Shown here: piece by piece, positions 32,698 to 43,672 of the stretch
Position numbering within the stretch: the stretch's first letter is position 1
Layout of the letters: each line of letters opens with the position of its first letter
NCBI GenBank assembly: GCA_019925095.2
Contig: CM034402.1
Location: forward strand, 4,909,501-4,973,500
DNA: 64,000 bases
Direction: 5' to 3'
Source of the DNA: Dendrolimus kikuchii
Taxonomy: Eukaryota; Arthropoda; Insecta; Lepidoptera; Lasiocampidae
The notes under the pieces: model-generated
The model's input: the letters and a program-made list of their open reading frames with translations, nothing else
What the model was told of the DNA's origin: nothing
Databases searched by the model: none
Position numbers and translations under genes: made by a program

Positions 32698-32964
32698 CTT
32701 GTGTGAATTGCACACACACACTTTTTTGTTTCGTGTAATTGGCTAGTAATGGCTGCAATTATGCTGTTTCTACATCTCTCATCCTTGGACAAGTTTGCTA
32801 TGTGATTGCAAATGTCTTGAAGAAACACATTCAAGGCACTATCATATTTTTTTAAATCCATTAGGTGCCAAAATGTGTTATACTATTGAACACGTATGCT
32901 ATCCCAGAACGCCTTGCACATTCCATCCGGAGTTTCACAGGCGTACAATGTTTGGCAAAACAAC
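32698..32964 (-). pseudogene. Protein-coding relic, unrecognised
   Basis: Minus-strand frame after an acceptor-like ACTGTTCAG: CQTLYACETPDGMCKAFWDS, then IRVQ, one TAG stop, then YNTFWHLMDLKKYDSALNVF, LQDICNHIANLSKDERCRNS and IIAAITSQLHETKK. It ends at TGA 32698-32700. It reads as a Cys-containing helical protein with a single internal stop. A possible donor GTGTGT follows HETKK. It could be a decayed transposase segment or a broken host exon. Not similar to other repeats here. Confidence 0.35.
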
Positions 32965-33232
32965 CTGAACAGTTATATATTAGGGTCATTAAACAAAAAG
33001 AATAGCTCAAAATATTATTTGCAACAAAAAATAACCTTTTAGGTACAAATGTCGCGTACGATAAACCAGCAGTAAAGGCTCGATATCTTACAAGAATATT
33101 TTAAAGTACGTAACTACATTGTTGCTCGTCATTAAAGCCAACTATGCGGAAATATAGTTTTTCAGTCTTCACTTTATTCAACAAAATAAAGTGCGGTGTC
33201 GTAAAATTTTGATAGCATACTAAAATGTTGCA

Positions 33233-33694
33233 TACGGCACTGAAAGATGGATATGGCAGAAGAAGCATGAAAGTATGACAAACACAGTTGAAATGAGAGC
33301 TTTGAGAAGTAGATGTAAGGCTAATGTAAGTGATATGACAAGAAATAGTGTAATAAAGGGACGTTGTGATATAAAAAGAGGATGTAGTGACAAAAGTTGA
33401 AACAGGAATCTTAAGGAGGTTTGGGCATGTAGAGAATGTGTGAAAGCAGAATCACATTACAATGACAGCGATGTGACTGGTAAAGTCGGTGACGGTAGAC
33501 CGCTACGTACTCACCATGATCAAATTGAAGATATTTTGACTAAAGGTCAGATAAAAAGCAGTTTAAATAAGCTAGTACGTATGAAAAGATTAATGAAAGT
33601 TAATGAAGCGAAAAGTATTTGTCAGGATCGTAGCAGGTGAAAATCCATCGTCTCTGCCTAACCCAGTCGGAAACAGGCGTGGTAATATATATGT
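33233..33694 (+). mobile_element. LINE-D 3' end
   Basis: A relative of LINE-A with the same module order: YGTERWIWQKKHESMTNTVE, a decayed RRFGHVE segment, GRPLRTHHDQIEDILTKGQI, MKRLMKVNEAKS, then stop and an ATATGTATGTATG tail. Frameshifted near 33390-33440. The first part has diverged enough to count as a separate family. Confidence 0.7.
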
Positions 33695-33704
33695 ATGTAT
33701 GAAT

Positions 33705-33983
33705 TAAAGAAAGAAAGAATGACTAAACAGATATACAATGCAAAAGTGGATGGATGTAGTAGTCGTGGAAGGCTACGACACACCTTCCATGATCAAATTT
33801 ATCGTGTACTAGCAGAAGGTGATGTCAGGAGCCTTAAGAACAGACGAGTGTGCATGACAAGAGCTATGAATGTCAAAGAAGCAAGTGAGGTGTGTTAGAA
33901 TAAGCTTGAATGGCGCTCTGTTGTTCGTGCCTACCCCGCAAGGAAACTGGCGTGAAGTTATGTATGTATGTATGTATGTATGT
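33705..33983 (+). mobile_element. LINE-A insertion 9
   Basis: Begins at the ERMTKQIYNAKVDG codons immediately after the LINE-D tail and ends in the TATG array. No clear duplication found; the two related tails lie close together, so recombination or insertion into the LINE-D tail are both possible. An in-frame stop replaces the Cys after ASEVC. Confidence 0.8.
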
Positions 33984-34087
33984 ACTAAAATGCTGTAAGA
34001 CAGTTTTAAGTTTCAACTTCATAGCCCAAACTTGCGCATCGATGAAAGTGGTAAAAAAGGATATCTATAGTATCAAAGTTTATTTAA

Positions 34088-34215
34088 AAATATATGTCCC
34101 GATTGCAGCTTCACCTACCACATCCAATTGTGGATCTAAACTATCCCGGGATCTACACGAATATATACAAAAAAAGAAAAAAATCACTCCAAGCATTTAG
34201 GAGGAGTTCAGTGAC
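34088..34215 (-). mobile_element. Hel-A remnant
   Basis: The complement retains a GGTAGGTGAAGCTGCAATCGG module and a CCGGGATAGTTTAGATCC segment, diverged from the other copies. Ends are lost. Confidence 0.4.
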
Positions 34216-34255
34216 ATACAACAGAAGAAATATATACAAAAAGATTTTAAGATGA

Positions 34256-34400
34256 GGCCGCATATGGAGTACTTTGTTCATACTTGTGGGTTGACGCACC
34301 CGCCTACCAGCTTAATCCCCTGGACTGTATTCAATATCGAATCATTCGCATTATCGACGATCCCATACTCACAGACGATCTATCACGCTTGACCTTCAGA
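34256..34400 (+). pseudogene. LINE polymerase remnant (CR1/Jockey-like)
   Basis: The frame shows WVDAPAYQLNPLDCIQYRII, then RIIDDPILTDDLSRLTFRE, a pattern seen upstream of the RTKRFAST block in CR1/Jockey-type polymerases and analogous to DGSAKYQLEALESIERRTKR at 50102. Sequence downstream loses the homology. Confidence 0.5.
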
Positions 34401-34689
34401 GAGACTTCGCATCTCTTGACATATTTTACTAGTGTAACTGTTAAAAATGGCGGCTTCGTCTTCCTTCTACCATTGCACCGCTCGCCATTGGCTGGGTGTT
34501 TATCCTCACTTCCTTGAGCCACTTCGATCGCGTATGGACTATTTATCAACAAAGTTTATCTTGTGGACCGTGAGGATTTAGGAGGTTTAGGAAGTTCTTA
34601 GTTGAGGTTTTCCATAGCACTAAGATATCGTGTTTTTCCATAATAGTATCACAAAACCCTTTCGAGGCCGGCAGCGCGTTGGTGATATT

Positions 34690-34930
34690 TGTGTCTTTTT
34701 TTACTGCATGAGGTCAGCAGACAGGCAGACGGCGCCTTACCTTATGGAAAATGGTTACCATCGCCTATGGACATTTGTGACACCAAAAGTGTTACCAATG
34801 TGCTGCCTCTCTCGGAGTCTGCCTCTAATAACGGAACTTAACTCAACTTTGTTATGGCAGTAAAATTTATGACGCAAATGTCCGTAGGTGACGGTAACCG
34901 TCTCCCACCAGGTAGACCGTCACTCTGTCT
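34690..34930. mobile_element. Retroposon E, head-to-head pair
   Basis: An antisense E piece (34690-34860) is followed by a sense piece (34865-34930) ending in its GTCTACTTTTTTTT border. Arms pair through ATGTCC.TAGG.GA.GGTAACC. Confidence 0.6.
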
Positions 34931-35165
34931 ACTTTTTTTTAGCCCGGGCAAACCCGTTTTAGGACCATACGCCGCGACAAGGGCAGAACCTTGGGGGATT
35001 GTTCGCGACCCGTGTCTGAGATTCGCCAGGTCGGAGTGGCACTAGCATGCCCAGTCAGAACTGGTGTCATGCTACGACCACTCACCGGTTAGGGATACCC
35101 ACTAAAACCCCTGGGTGTTCTGTCCTGCGCCTTACTCTGTCTGCCTTACTCCAGCTATAAAATAC
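34931..35165 (-). mobile_element. GC-rich retroposon M 3' end
   Basis: The complement includes GGGGTTTTAGTGGGTATCC and TGCTAGTGCCACTCCGACC and ends near an A-run. It is collinear with 57635-58050 (GGGATTTTAGTAGGCATCC, TGCTAGTGTCATATCAACG). Probably the 3' end of a LINE; no domain recognised. Confidence 0.5.
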
Positions 35166-35448
35166 AGCATAATGCGTACAAAAATGAATATAACCTACAC
35201 TTTCTAGCTGTCGTTCAACCGGACCTGAGGTCCAACCACGGCTAGCTGCATAGTGCTTCTGGGTGGCTGCTTCTGGCAATAATAACACCGGCCCACAAAA
35301 AATAAAAGGTAATCTGTACTTTTGACCAGACCCATATATTCTTATGTATTTTAATGCACTGAATCCGAATCTGGGGTCAGTTTGGTCCATACCCCACCCA
35401 CTCCACCCTCATAGTGTAGTGCCAGTGTAATAGTTTAAGAATTATCAA
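35166..35448. other. Unassigned, possibly upstream part of retroposon M
   Basis: Continuous with M in GC content. The minus-strand frame (35082-35390) has no domain features. Confidence 0.35.
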
Positions 35449-35803
35449 AAAGTCGTGGCAGCGTAGTGGCTAAAGCACGCGTCCCATACTTAAAGGGCAC
35501 TGGTTCGAATCCTGGCCAGTGGCATGCACCACCGAGGCAGTTTTCTGACTTAATATGCCTATTGTTACAATTACCACGTGCTAACAAGTTATAAGTATTC
35601 TAACAAATTGTGCCGACCCCGAATAATTGGGAAAGAGTGAAAGAAAAGAAAGAGAGAGAGAGAACAACGGTAAAGAGAAACATCGTGATGAAACCTGCAC
35701 ATCGAGATAATCGATGTGTCAAGCCTACCAAGCCGCCTTGTCAAGCCTGGCCGATCCAAGCAGTGGGACGATTTTGGGCTTGTCTTATTATATAAAAATT
35801 ATT
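35449..35803 (+). mobile_element. SINE T1 interrupted by a LINE-C tail
   Basis: The head GTGGCAGCGTAGTGGCTAAA and B-box GGTTCGAATCCTGGCC are the best-preserved pol III boxes in the window. The body stops at CGTGCTAACAA (35587) and resumes at ACGGTAAAGAGAAACATCG (35674). Between them lie the last 60 bp of LINE-C (TTGTGCCGACCCCGAATAA and a GA-rich tail). Confidence 0.75.
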
Positions 35804-36322
35804 ACTTGAAAATCTTATTTTCTTTATTTATATAGTCCAATAGCGCATAATCCTGTAGTTGCAATGTTTCACAGGGAACATTTAACGAGTAATTTCCACT
35901 ATCTTAACTAACTCAAGCTGCGCTACGCCGCATACCTTACTCTGAATACCGTGAGCTTTGTGCATAGCTGTTAACTCTATCGGAAACTATGTTCAATGGA
36001 CGGATTAGCGTTCAATGTTAATATGAATTTCCTAACTGTTATATCGTATAAACGCTTGTTATGAAATTATTATGTAAATTATAAAGGTGCCATTGGTACT
36101 TATTGTCACGGAAGAATATTATGAATAAGCAAAAACATAAAATAAGAATCATTTATTCATGGCCACGATGCACAGTAATGAAAAAAAAAATGTGGAGTCT
36201 GTCAGCTACCAAAGTCCCAAACTAGGATTCAATCTGTAAATTACAGTTCACTTTCACGTTTAATTTTTATTACAAACATTTGCTATTCGATTTCGATTAT
36301 TTGAGTTCGCTTTCTTTTTCAT
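35804..36322. other. Unassigned sequence
   Basis: No supported gene or repeat. Confidence 0.5.
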
Positions 36323-36528
36323 CTAGCCATTTTAAATCGTACCAAAAAAAAAGATAAAATGTATCGCAGATTTTAAGTCTAAAATTTTGCTGTCGATCAG
36401 CGAGAACCGCATTAAAATCGGCCCAGTAGTTTTTACGTGAATCCTGAGCAAACAGACAAGAAATCTAAAAAAATGCATCGTGTTCAATGCACAGACGCGG
36501 CAAGTTTAAAATTGAATAACATTATAGA
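36323..36528 (-). mobile_element. Hel-E, truncated copy
   Basis: Keeps the TC start (36527-36528), the ATGCATCGTGTTC segment and the ACGTGAATCC.GA block. The CTAG end is lost or decayed near 36324. Confidence 0.5.
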
Positions 36529-36681
36529 TCGCTAGATAAAACAATGGTATAGTATAGTGTCCCTAAAATATAAAGCCGACCAAGCCAACGGCATTTGGCA
36601 AAATTTCAAATAAAGAATGGATGACTAAGTAAGAATGAAATTTCGAACTATACTAGTTCTATTTATGAAATTTTCTTTAAG

Positions 36682-36849
36682 ATTGCCATCGCTTACGAGG
36701 ACTTTCAATTTGGCCAGTTTCCATTTGAATCGGACTGTTCGGATATTTCATATATGTTAACCATAGAGGGTCTTTACGACAGCGACCTCTATAGAGTCTT
36801 CTTTTTAAATTCTGTATGTTTTATTTTTAAATTGCTCATCCAGCCAGTG
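36682..36849 (+). CDS. Candidate internal coding exon, unrecognised
   Basis: A good acceptor (ATTTTCTTTAAG), 168 nt open in one frame (56 codons, phase 0 in and out) and a full-consensus donor GTAAGT. The frame reads IAIAYEDFQFGQFPFESDCS, DISYMLTIEGLYDSDLYRVF and FLNSVCFIFKLLIQPV. The last 18 residues are hydrophobic enough for a membrane segment. It lies outside the repeats. The frame has no early ATG. No family recognised; a chemoreceptor or other membrane protein is a guess only. Confidence 0.4.
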
Positions 36850-36859
36850 GTAAGTAGTA

Positions 36860-37420
36860 TATTTAAATATTAAGATAATTTTCTTTTAAAAGTACTAGTA
36901 CTTTGACTGACACTAAACGAGGAAGTTGTTGTGGTATTTCGAAAAGATATATTTTACTAAACAGTTGAGATTTTCTATATTAAACAAAAATTTTAATTTT
37001 TTTAAATAAATCTATAGAGCTATTGTGTCTGAAAACGGTGATTTATGAATGATAAGACTTTTATATTGTAAGTTACAATGAGTTTAATTAATAATATAGT
37101 CAATTAAATACTAATAATAAAAGTTATGTGCTTGACTATTCTGGTCAAGTTGGTGTCAGTAATTGTTATAAACCTGTTATTGTCTCGAAAGAAGTATGAT
37201 AGCAATCATAATAGCCCGGTAAAAGAGTAACATTCTTACTATTGACTTCTAGGGTGCGCCGCCACATAAGTAAGTATCTTTTAAACCACTAAAACTTAGA
37301 ACCAACTTTTTATTATTTAAAACAAACTTTTAGACACAAGTCAAGATATCCACAAATTATATTCGACCATTCAAATAAAAATGTCCAAATTTACTTATTG
37401 ACTCGCTATATATAAGTATA
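36860..37420. other. Unassigned sequence
   Basis: Holds an acceptor/donor-like pair 17 nt apart near 37246-37268 (TTCTAG ... GTAAGT), too short to call an exon. Nothing else. Confidence 0.4.
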
Positions 37421-37629
37421 CTAGCTGTCCCGGCAGACGTTGTTCTGCCCTGAAGAAATAAAATTTAGAACCCGATCCCAGCGCCACCTACCGGATCCAA
37501 ATGTAAGCTATCCTATCTTTCAAGTCGGATCAAACTGCACACCGTGTGCAAATTTGATTAAAATCGGTCAAGTAGTTTAGGAGTCCATCGCGGACAAACA
37601 GCGTGACACATAATTTATATATATCAAGA
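37421..37629 (-). mobile_element. Non-autonomous Helitron, Hel-A short form
   Basis: CTAG at 37421-37424, TC start at 37628-37629 on the complement, hairpin GGGCAGAACAACGTCTGCC. Near-identical layout to 1942-2150. Confidence 0.75.
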
Positions 37630-38095
37630 TTACGTACAAACTTTGCCGCTCTATTCTAAAAACCTATTCAGAAAGTTTATGTACTCTCTTTTCTTTACAC
37701 CACATTTTAAACTTTGATGCCATGAACTTCCAAATTTAAACGCATAGCCGAATCGAATAAGGATAGGAATTCAAATTTTACTCGTTGCTGTACATCGCAA
37801 AAGCGCGTCGGAGGCGAAACATGTCCAATTGAAATTCTGCGAGTACGGACGTGGGTGGCGCGTTCGAAATTCGAAATGTGATTCCACGGAGTCTGCATGT
37901 GTTTGCTAACGTATTGTCGAAATGAATTTTCGGTCATCTTCCTGTTACGTGAATAGGTCGGTTTATTACTCTGTGCTATTACACTCTGCTCTATGGTTTC
38001 CCAATTCCATTTTCAAAGATAGATTTCTTTTTTGTTTAAAGGAGGTGAAATGTAAATATTGTTCTATGTTTGAATTTCATGTGTATTGTTAGGCC
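37630..38095. other. Unassigned, contains one open frame
   Basis: A minus-strand frame of 76 aa (37707-37937) includes THVRTRRISIGHVSPPTRFC. It has no splice signals or family features I can support. Confidence 0.35.
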
Positions 38096-38225
38096 GTTTT
38101 CTGATTTGTTGGTGCAATAGCGCTGTGGAGTCTCCGGCCCATTTAAGGGAAAGTGATGACCGTCGCCTATAGACGTTTGTAACACCAGGGGCGAGGACAA
38201 TGCGTTGCCATCCTTTAGGATAGGA
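38096..38225 (-). mobile_element. Retroposon E fragment
   Basis: Keeps GTGATGACCGTCGCCTATAG and TTTGTAACACCA, the 3' third of E, diverged. Confidence 0.5.
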
Positions 38226-39050
38226 TAGACAAACCAGGAGGATTGGGATAGAGGGGATAGAGAAGATAGGATAGCGGGAAGGGGAAATGGGCCATCGGAA
38301 CGGAATGGATACGGCATACACGGTTTTACAGAAAGCTTACTGAGCATCACATTTCTATGAGTATTTCCAGATTAACTCGGGACCGGTGCGGTAGCGGCAC
38401 ATACGGAGCAAATCAGGAAACTCTTACAAAATATAGGTCTCTGGTAAGATTTCAGTGCCATGTGTAACGAGCGTACCGATTTCGCACTTCTGCGCCATCG
38501 ACAAATCAGAAAGGGACCTTAGTTTTTACTCATCGTTTCTTTTATTATACCTTCTTCCAAGGCAGCAAGCAGAGAAGTGGTAACGGAAATGGGCAATGCG
38601 AGTATGGCATGTTTGCTTAATGTTCTTCACACATCTTCGCTCTGGTCATATCCTGGTACTTTGATCGTTGCTGTCTTGGGCATATTTTAAAAGAGACAAG
38701 AATTTTATTTAGTCTTTAATAAAATCTTTGTCGCCCTTAGTAATATAATGGCTACACACAGTACGGTTTTTTCATACAAATTAAGTACTGTGCTGGGTTC
38801 TGCAAATATTTTGAAAAGGCTATAAGGTTTCACTTGTATGACCTTGTTATCGATTATTTGCTTTAAGTGGGTTATAAATACATAATAATATACAAGAGCT
38901 AAAAACTGCATTTTTGAAACACGAGTAACAATAAAACTTCAAATGTTAATTTGTTGATCTCAATAATAGTTTCGAGAAGTTGAGGGTTTCTGTTCTAAAC
39001 CGTATTATAAGCGAATTTATTGCCAAATAATTAGCGTAGCTTCAATTACT
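38226..39050. other. Unassigned sequence
   Basis: Includes a purine-rich GGATAGG-type stretch (38215-38290) and no supported gene. Confidence 0.45.
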
Positions 39051-39320
39051 CACTTTTTTTATTGCATATGTTCAGCAGACAGCCAAACGGCCCGCCTGAT
39101 AAAAATGGTTACCATCGCCTAGGACATTTCTAACACCAAAGCTGCTACCAATGTACTGCCGCCCTCTATAGAGAGACTGCAACCTGGCCACTAATGCCGG
39201 AACACATCTCAAGGTTGTTATGGCAGTATACTCTAGACCTCTACCACCTGGCTGTGGGTTATTTTGTCGCCTGCGATAGGTTGCCCGGCCACAGAAAATT
39301 GTATTCTTCCTCCGTGTAAC
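39051..39320 (-). mobile_element. Retroposon E with internal deletion
   Basis: Lacks about 30 bp around the ATCCAGTCGGGCAAATGCCC segment compared with 28700-29018. The poly-A appears as TTTTTTTATT at the left end. Confidence 0.65.
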
Positions 39321-39442
39321 GTGTGTCACTATACCCAAGACTTTGGTAGCTCGGATAAGTAGCCTAACATCACATAGGACCGAAAAAGTAACCCTCTTTC
39401 CTAGTAATCGGCTATGTTGGCTAATATCGGATACGTTCTTTA

Positions 39443-40155
39443 TGTAAAGGTACATGGATAGATTGTGTGAGGGATGATATATATATAACTTCTAGGCGCT
39501 AAGAACCTCAGCCAGAAGGCCCAGCTTGCCATACACAACGCGGTGCTGGTACCTACGCTCACGTATGGTAGCGAGAGCTGGGTATAGAAGAGAGAGCATA
39601 AAAATAGAGTAAACGCGGTCGAGATGCGAGCACTGAACAAAATCTGCGGAGCGACGCTCGCGGACCGCGTTCGTAATACCGAAGTAAGAAAGAGAGTTGG
39701 TCTGAAAGAGAGTGTCGGGGTGAAGGTAAGGAAAGGAATGCTCCGGTGGTTCGGGCATGTGGAAAGAATGTATGATGAAAGAATGACTAAACAGATACAC
39801 AATGCAAAAGTGGATGGATGCAGAAGTCGTGGAAGGCCACGACACACCTTCCATGACCAAATTGATCGTGTACTAGCAGAAGGTGATGTCAGGAGCCTTA
39901 AGAACAGACGAGCGTGCATGACAAGAGCTATGAATGTCAAAGAAGCAAGTGAGATGTGTAAGAATAAGCCTAAATGGCGCTCTGTTGTTCGTGCCTACCC
40001 CGCAAGGGAACTGGCGTGAAGTTATGTATGTATGATATTATGAGTTATTGTATGACAGAAGATGTATGCCAGAATAGAAGAGTGTGGAAGGAAAGTACAT
40101 ATTGTGCCGACCCCAAATAATTGGGATATGGTGAAAGAGAAGAAGAGAGATCGGA
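39443..40155 (+). mobile_element. LINE-C 3' end, split by LINE-A
   Basis: The left part (ACATGGATAGATTGTGTGAG) and right part (AGAATAGAAGAGTGTGGAAG, CGACCCCAAATAATTGGG) are collinear with 21082-21277. LINE-A copy 10 sits between them. Confidence 0.8.
39481..40031 (+). mobile_element. LINE-A insertion 10, inside LINE-C
   Basis: The second-longest copy, with a frame intact from LGAKNLSQKAQLAIHNAVLV through VEMRALNKICGA, LRWFGHVERM and GRPRHTFHDQIDRVLAEGDV to PARELA and stop, except one TAG in place of the Trp of SWVWKREH. The short duplication ATGATAT is at 39474-39480 and 40032-40038. The tail is only three repeats. Confidence 0.9.
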
Positions 40156-40435
40156 TACGTTTTTTATTGTAATAATTACACAATGATTAAATAATATAGC
40201 TAGCAGATTCGCTATCAAATATCATCTTAGTTGGGGATCAGTTCCTCGTAAATGCCAGCCTAACTTGGAACAGATATAGCGACCGGGAAATCGGCATTTC
40301 CTTCAGATATGCCTCACGTTACAAGCTTCAAGCGGTTCTTTGTAATAGTTACAAGTCACGTATAGTTGTGTGTACAAAGGCTCGATAGCATAGCATGTTG
40401 TTACATGCACATTGTAGTTTTCTGTAAAGGCCCCC

Positions 40436-40562
40436 CTTATTTTTTTATAGCTAGAGTACAGCAGACAGGGAGACGACCTACCTGATGGAACGCAGTTATT
40501 GCCGCTTGTGGATATTTGCAATATCAGAGATGTCACCCTGCTGACCTGGTAAAACACCGACC
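40436..40562 (-). mobile_element. Retroposon E fragment
   Basis: Diverged 3' end: ACAGCAGACAGGGAGACGAC and TACCTGATGGAACGCAG. Confidence 0.5.
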
Positions 40563-41395
40563 CCTATTTAATAGCATTTGGTGGTATAAATTACGCATTC
40601 AGTGATGTTGCTTGATGTTACGTGTGATAAGAGGGAACGGAGCGGCAGTTTAAGGAAGCGCGACCTTTGGCACTTCGCATCCGCGGAAAGTAAAAAAACA
40701 AACAAAAAAGGAAGAGTTCTAATTACTTTGCTGTGTCAGTTATAGAGCGCTCCCGAATAGTATAATTTAATGTAGGGAGAAGTTCAGAAAAGCAAGATCT
40801 AGCGTAACATGTTTAATGGACGATCGCGTGAGTACGAAACCGTAAAATATTTAAGAGAAAATACCATATATTAGAAAAACTACTCAACTGAACAATTTTC
40901 GTTAAAACCATTTTGAATTTCGAGCGGGAAAATTATTTTTCAGTAAAAATAAAATATCGAATGTCTTACCAGCTGTTGAAACGAACAAAAAGATCGTTAT
41001 GAATTAATTATTGCAGTATTTTAAATAGACAATTAAATAAAACTGCTATGATTAAGCATAATCTTTGTCATAGTAACCATAATTTTCCCCTCGGCCAACT
41101 ATCTTTGCTCGGTAGTTCGGCATCATGATGTTGGAAGGTTGAAAAATAAAATAAAACAGTATATTCAATCCGAAGAAATAATATTTTATTTGCTTTGCGT
41201 ATAATTACCAAACTAACAAAATAGGCTCAAATAATCATTACGATATTTTAAAAGTAAAGCATCGTTTGTGCGAAAAAAACTTATTATATAATTAAAGATT
41301 TTCTAGACGACCGCACTCTTTCAGTAATTATTCATAATAATTACTTTGTTAAACCTTATATAAATTACATAAAAAAGAGGAATAATAATAATTTG
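40563..41395. other. Unassigned sequence
   Basis: A GC-richer patch at 40610-40690 stands out but is not recognised. No supported gene. Confidence 0.4.
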
Positions 41396-41398
41396 GCA

Positions 41399-41540
41399 GT
41401 AAAGATATGTTGCTGGGTTCTTTGTTGCGCCGCTCCAGTAATTGAAATTGCTTTCTAAGCGGTGGTAGACGCATGAATTTCAAAAAGTAATCTGTAAGAT
41501 TCCATTTCGAAATAAATACATTTATTTTCATTTTGATTTT
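41399..41540 (+). mobile_element. Repeat L, retroposon 3' end
   Basis: TTGTTGCGCCGCTCCAGTAA, then AAGCGGTGGTAGACGCATG, AATCTGTAAGATTCCATTT and GAAATAAATAC. Longer than the copy in the 10.3-kb element. Confidence 0.55.
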
Positions 41541-41664
41541 TCACAAACCTGTTTCACAATACCTCACATGTTTGTATACATATGCGTGTGGTGATTTTTG
41601 TTTTCAACGTTTCAGATACGTATATGATGGTTGCTAGTAATGGGGCGTTTATGGACTGCTAATT

Positions 41665-41920
41665 AACATACATACATACATAACTTCACGCCAGTTCCCT
41701 TGCAGGGTAGGCACGTGCAACAGAGCGCCATTTAGACTTATTCTTACACACCTCACTTGCTTCCTTGACATTCATAACTCTTGTCATGCACGCTCGTCTG
41801 TTCTTAAGGCTCCTGACATCACCTTCTGCTAGTACACGATCAATTGGATCATGGAAGGTGTATTGTGGCCTTCCACGACTTCTGCATCCATCCACTTTTG
41901 CATTATATATCTGTTTAGTC
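41665..41920 (-). mobile_element. LINE-A insertion 11
   Basis: An 11-bp duplication GACTGCTAATT at 41654-41664 and 41929-41939. Eight extra bases separate the truncated 5' end (at the TKQIYN codons) from the right duplication. Confidence 0.9.
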
Positions 41921-41939
41921 TAATCTAAGACTGCTAATT

Positions 41940-42638
41940 TAATCAACATAAATCCGTACTAAGTGCATAACAGAATCATCGTGGTGGTCCAATGGGCATC
42001 TAAAAATCCAGCTCATGGCTACTTGGTTTATAGTTGAATAATTCGCTAACCAACTGCTGTCCGCTAAGCCGTAAACTTGTCAGTTTTCCGTTTTGTTCGA
42101 CAACCATTAGCCGGCTGACGAAACAGTGGATAACCCAGCTTTGGTTATTTCGTGAAGAACTGCTACTTAACTGGATTTTAAAACAGGTATCCATTTAATT
42201 AAATGAAGCGTATATACCAACTGTAACCTTGACGCGAACGCTTTACGCTTCTAACTTAGTCCAAACTGAGAACGCAGCCTAGAATTGTGTGTAATTTGAA
42301 ACTTGATCAGTGCTCAAAGCGATTGTCGGTGATAATTCGGTTACCACGCTCCCTTTTGTTAATGTCCATTAGTAACATTGTACAGCTATAGCTGTGATTA
42401 TCCAATTTCCTATTAAGTAATATTAGACTATGTACTATATGACGTTCTATCCCTAAAGCCGCGTACTCATGTGCGAGTTATAACTGTAACTCAGCGGATA
42501 AAGTAAAGTGCTCTCATGTGTAAGCATTGTTTTTCTTTAAAAAATAAATTTGTTACATAGTATTTTTGCAATGAATTACACTATTTAATTATGTTTAAAT
42601 GTCTTAGGGCCCATTTTTCAGTCACCAAATAAAACTTA
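41940..42638. other. Unassigned sequence
   Basis: A minus-strand frame of 64 aa (42000-42194) was inspected and not supported. Confidence 0.45.
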
Positions 42639-42948
42639 CTAGTAGTCGCCCGTGGTCGGAATTTGACCATCATAATTTGTTGTCAAAGACTATACTTCTA
42701 TAATCACAGATTTCGCTAAAGCAACAATAAACAAAAGAGTATATATGCGTGTCAAATACATGGTAGTTTGTGTAATGTTCTTTTTTTATCGATTTAATGT
42801 ATTTTTTATGCATAATTTAAAAAAAAAAATAGCATTCGTCGCTTCTTCTCTATATAAACTATAAGTATGCGACATTTCATACTACTCCGTCAGCGCAATT
42901 TTCGTAAAAAGGGGTACAAAGTTTTTGCTTCACGTATTTATATATAGA
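42639..42948 (-). mobile_element. Non-autonomous Helitron, family Hel-C
   Basis: CTAG at 42639-42642, TC start at 42947-42948 on the complement. Uninterrupted. Confidence 0.75.
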
Positions 42949-43025
42949 TTATATAGAATAAAACACATGGGACAATTAAAAATGACAGTTACTTGAGTAA
43001 AACAGTTGAATTGATTCACTTTCTG

Positions 43026-43256
43026 GGCGGCTTCTGTGGTTGAGCGGTCTAAGCCTTTGCCGGCGTACCTCACTGCAACGCAGAGGTTCCGGGTTCGATT
43101 CCTGGTATAGTAAATTTCGAAAACGTATTTTCTCCGTTATATACTATGGTCTGGGTGTCTGGGATCGGCCCCAGAGTAGTCCGTTGTATATTACCCATAA
43201 CACAAGCGTAACTTGCTTAATTTGAGGATATACAATGTGTGTTTGTCTGCCGATTA
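43026..43256 (+). mobile_element. tRNA-derived SINE, family T2, full length
   Basis: The head TGTGGTTGAGCGGTCTAAGC is an A-box of Leu/Ser tRNA type. The B-box GGTTCGATTCCTGG lies 50 bp further. The body includes GGGATCGGCCCCAGAGTAGT and the end GTTTGTCTGCCGATTA. Short frames through it (for example LQRRGSGFDSWYSKFRKR) recur in the copy at 55.6 kb only because the SINE recurs. Confidence 0.8.
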
Positions 43257-43672
43257 CTTTCCATTTGGTCAGGTTATAATTTTACCTTATGAGTTAAAAA
43301 TCGGCCCTTAGACAATTTAAGCCATATCTAAAGTTAGATATTACAGTAGAAAATATTTCATATTAATCATCTAAAGACGCAATTTTACTAAAAGTCTATC
43401 TAATAATTTCCTAGCAAGAAAAAACAAGGTATACGCTGACATTGATCTTCGCTTTGTCGCCTCGTTGCGAGCGCGCCTCGTACACTATGATTTTTACTTT
43501 AAATAACCAAATGATTGTATTCATATAAGAAATATAATATTCGAAACTACCGTCGCATATAATACAATTCGTAAATGTCCCACTGCTGGGAACGGAACTC
43601 CTTATTTGAGGAGAGAACATGATGTACTTGTCACGCTTTTTAAGACGAATTAGCGGCTTCATTTATTGTTAA
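43257..43672. other. Unassigned sequence
   Basis: No supported feature; a minus-strand frame of 83 aa has no domain. Confidence 0.45.

Noticed and set aside
36850..37270. 17-nt microexon between TTCTAG and GTAAGT near 37246-37268
   Set aside because: Splice-like hexamers occur by chance; no coding partner or transcript support.
37707..37937. 76-aa minus-strand frame as a gene
   Set aside because: No recognisable domain, splice signals or repeats in support; frames of this length are expected by chance on both strands of 64 kb.
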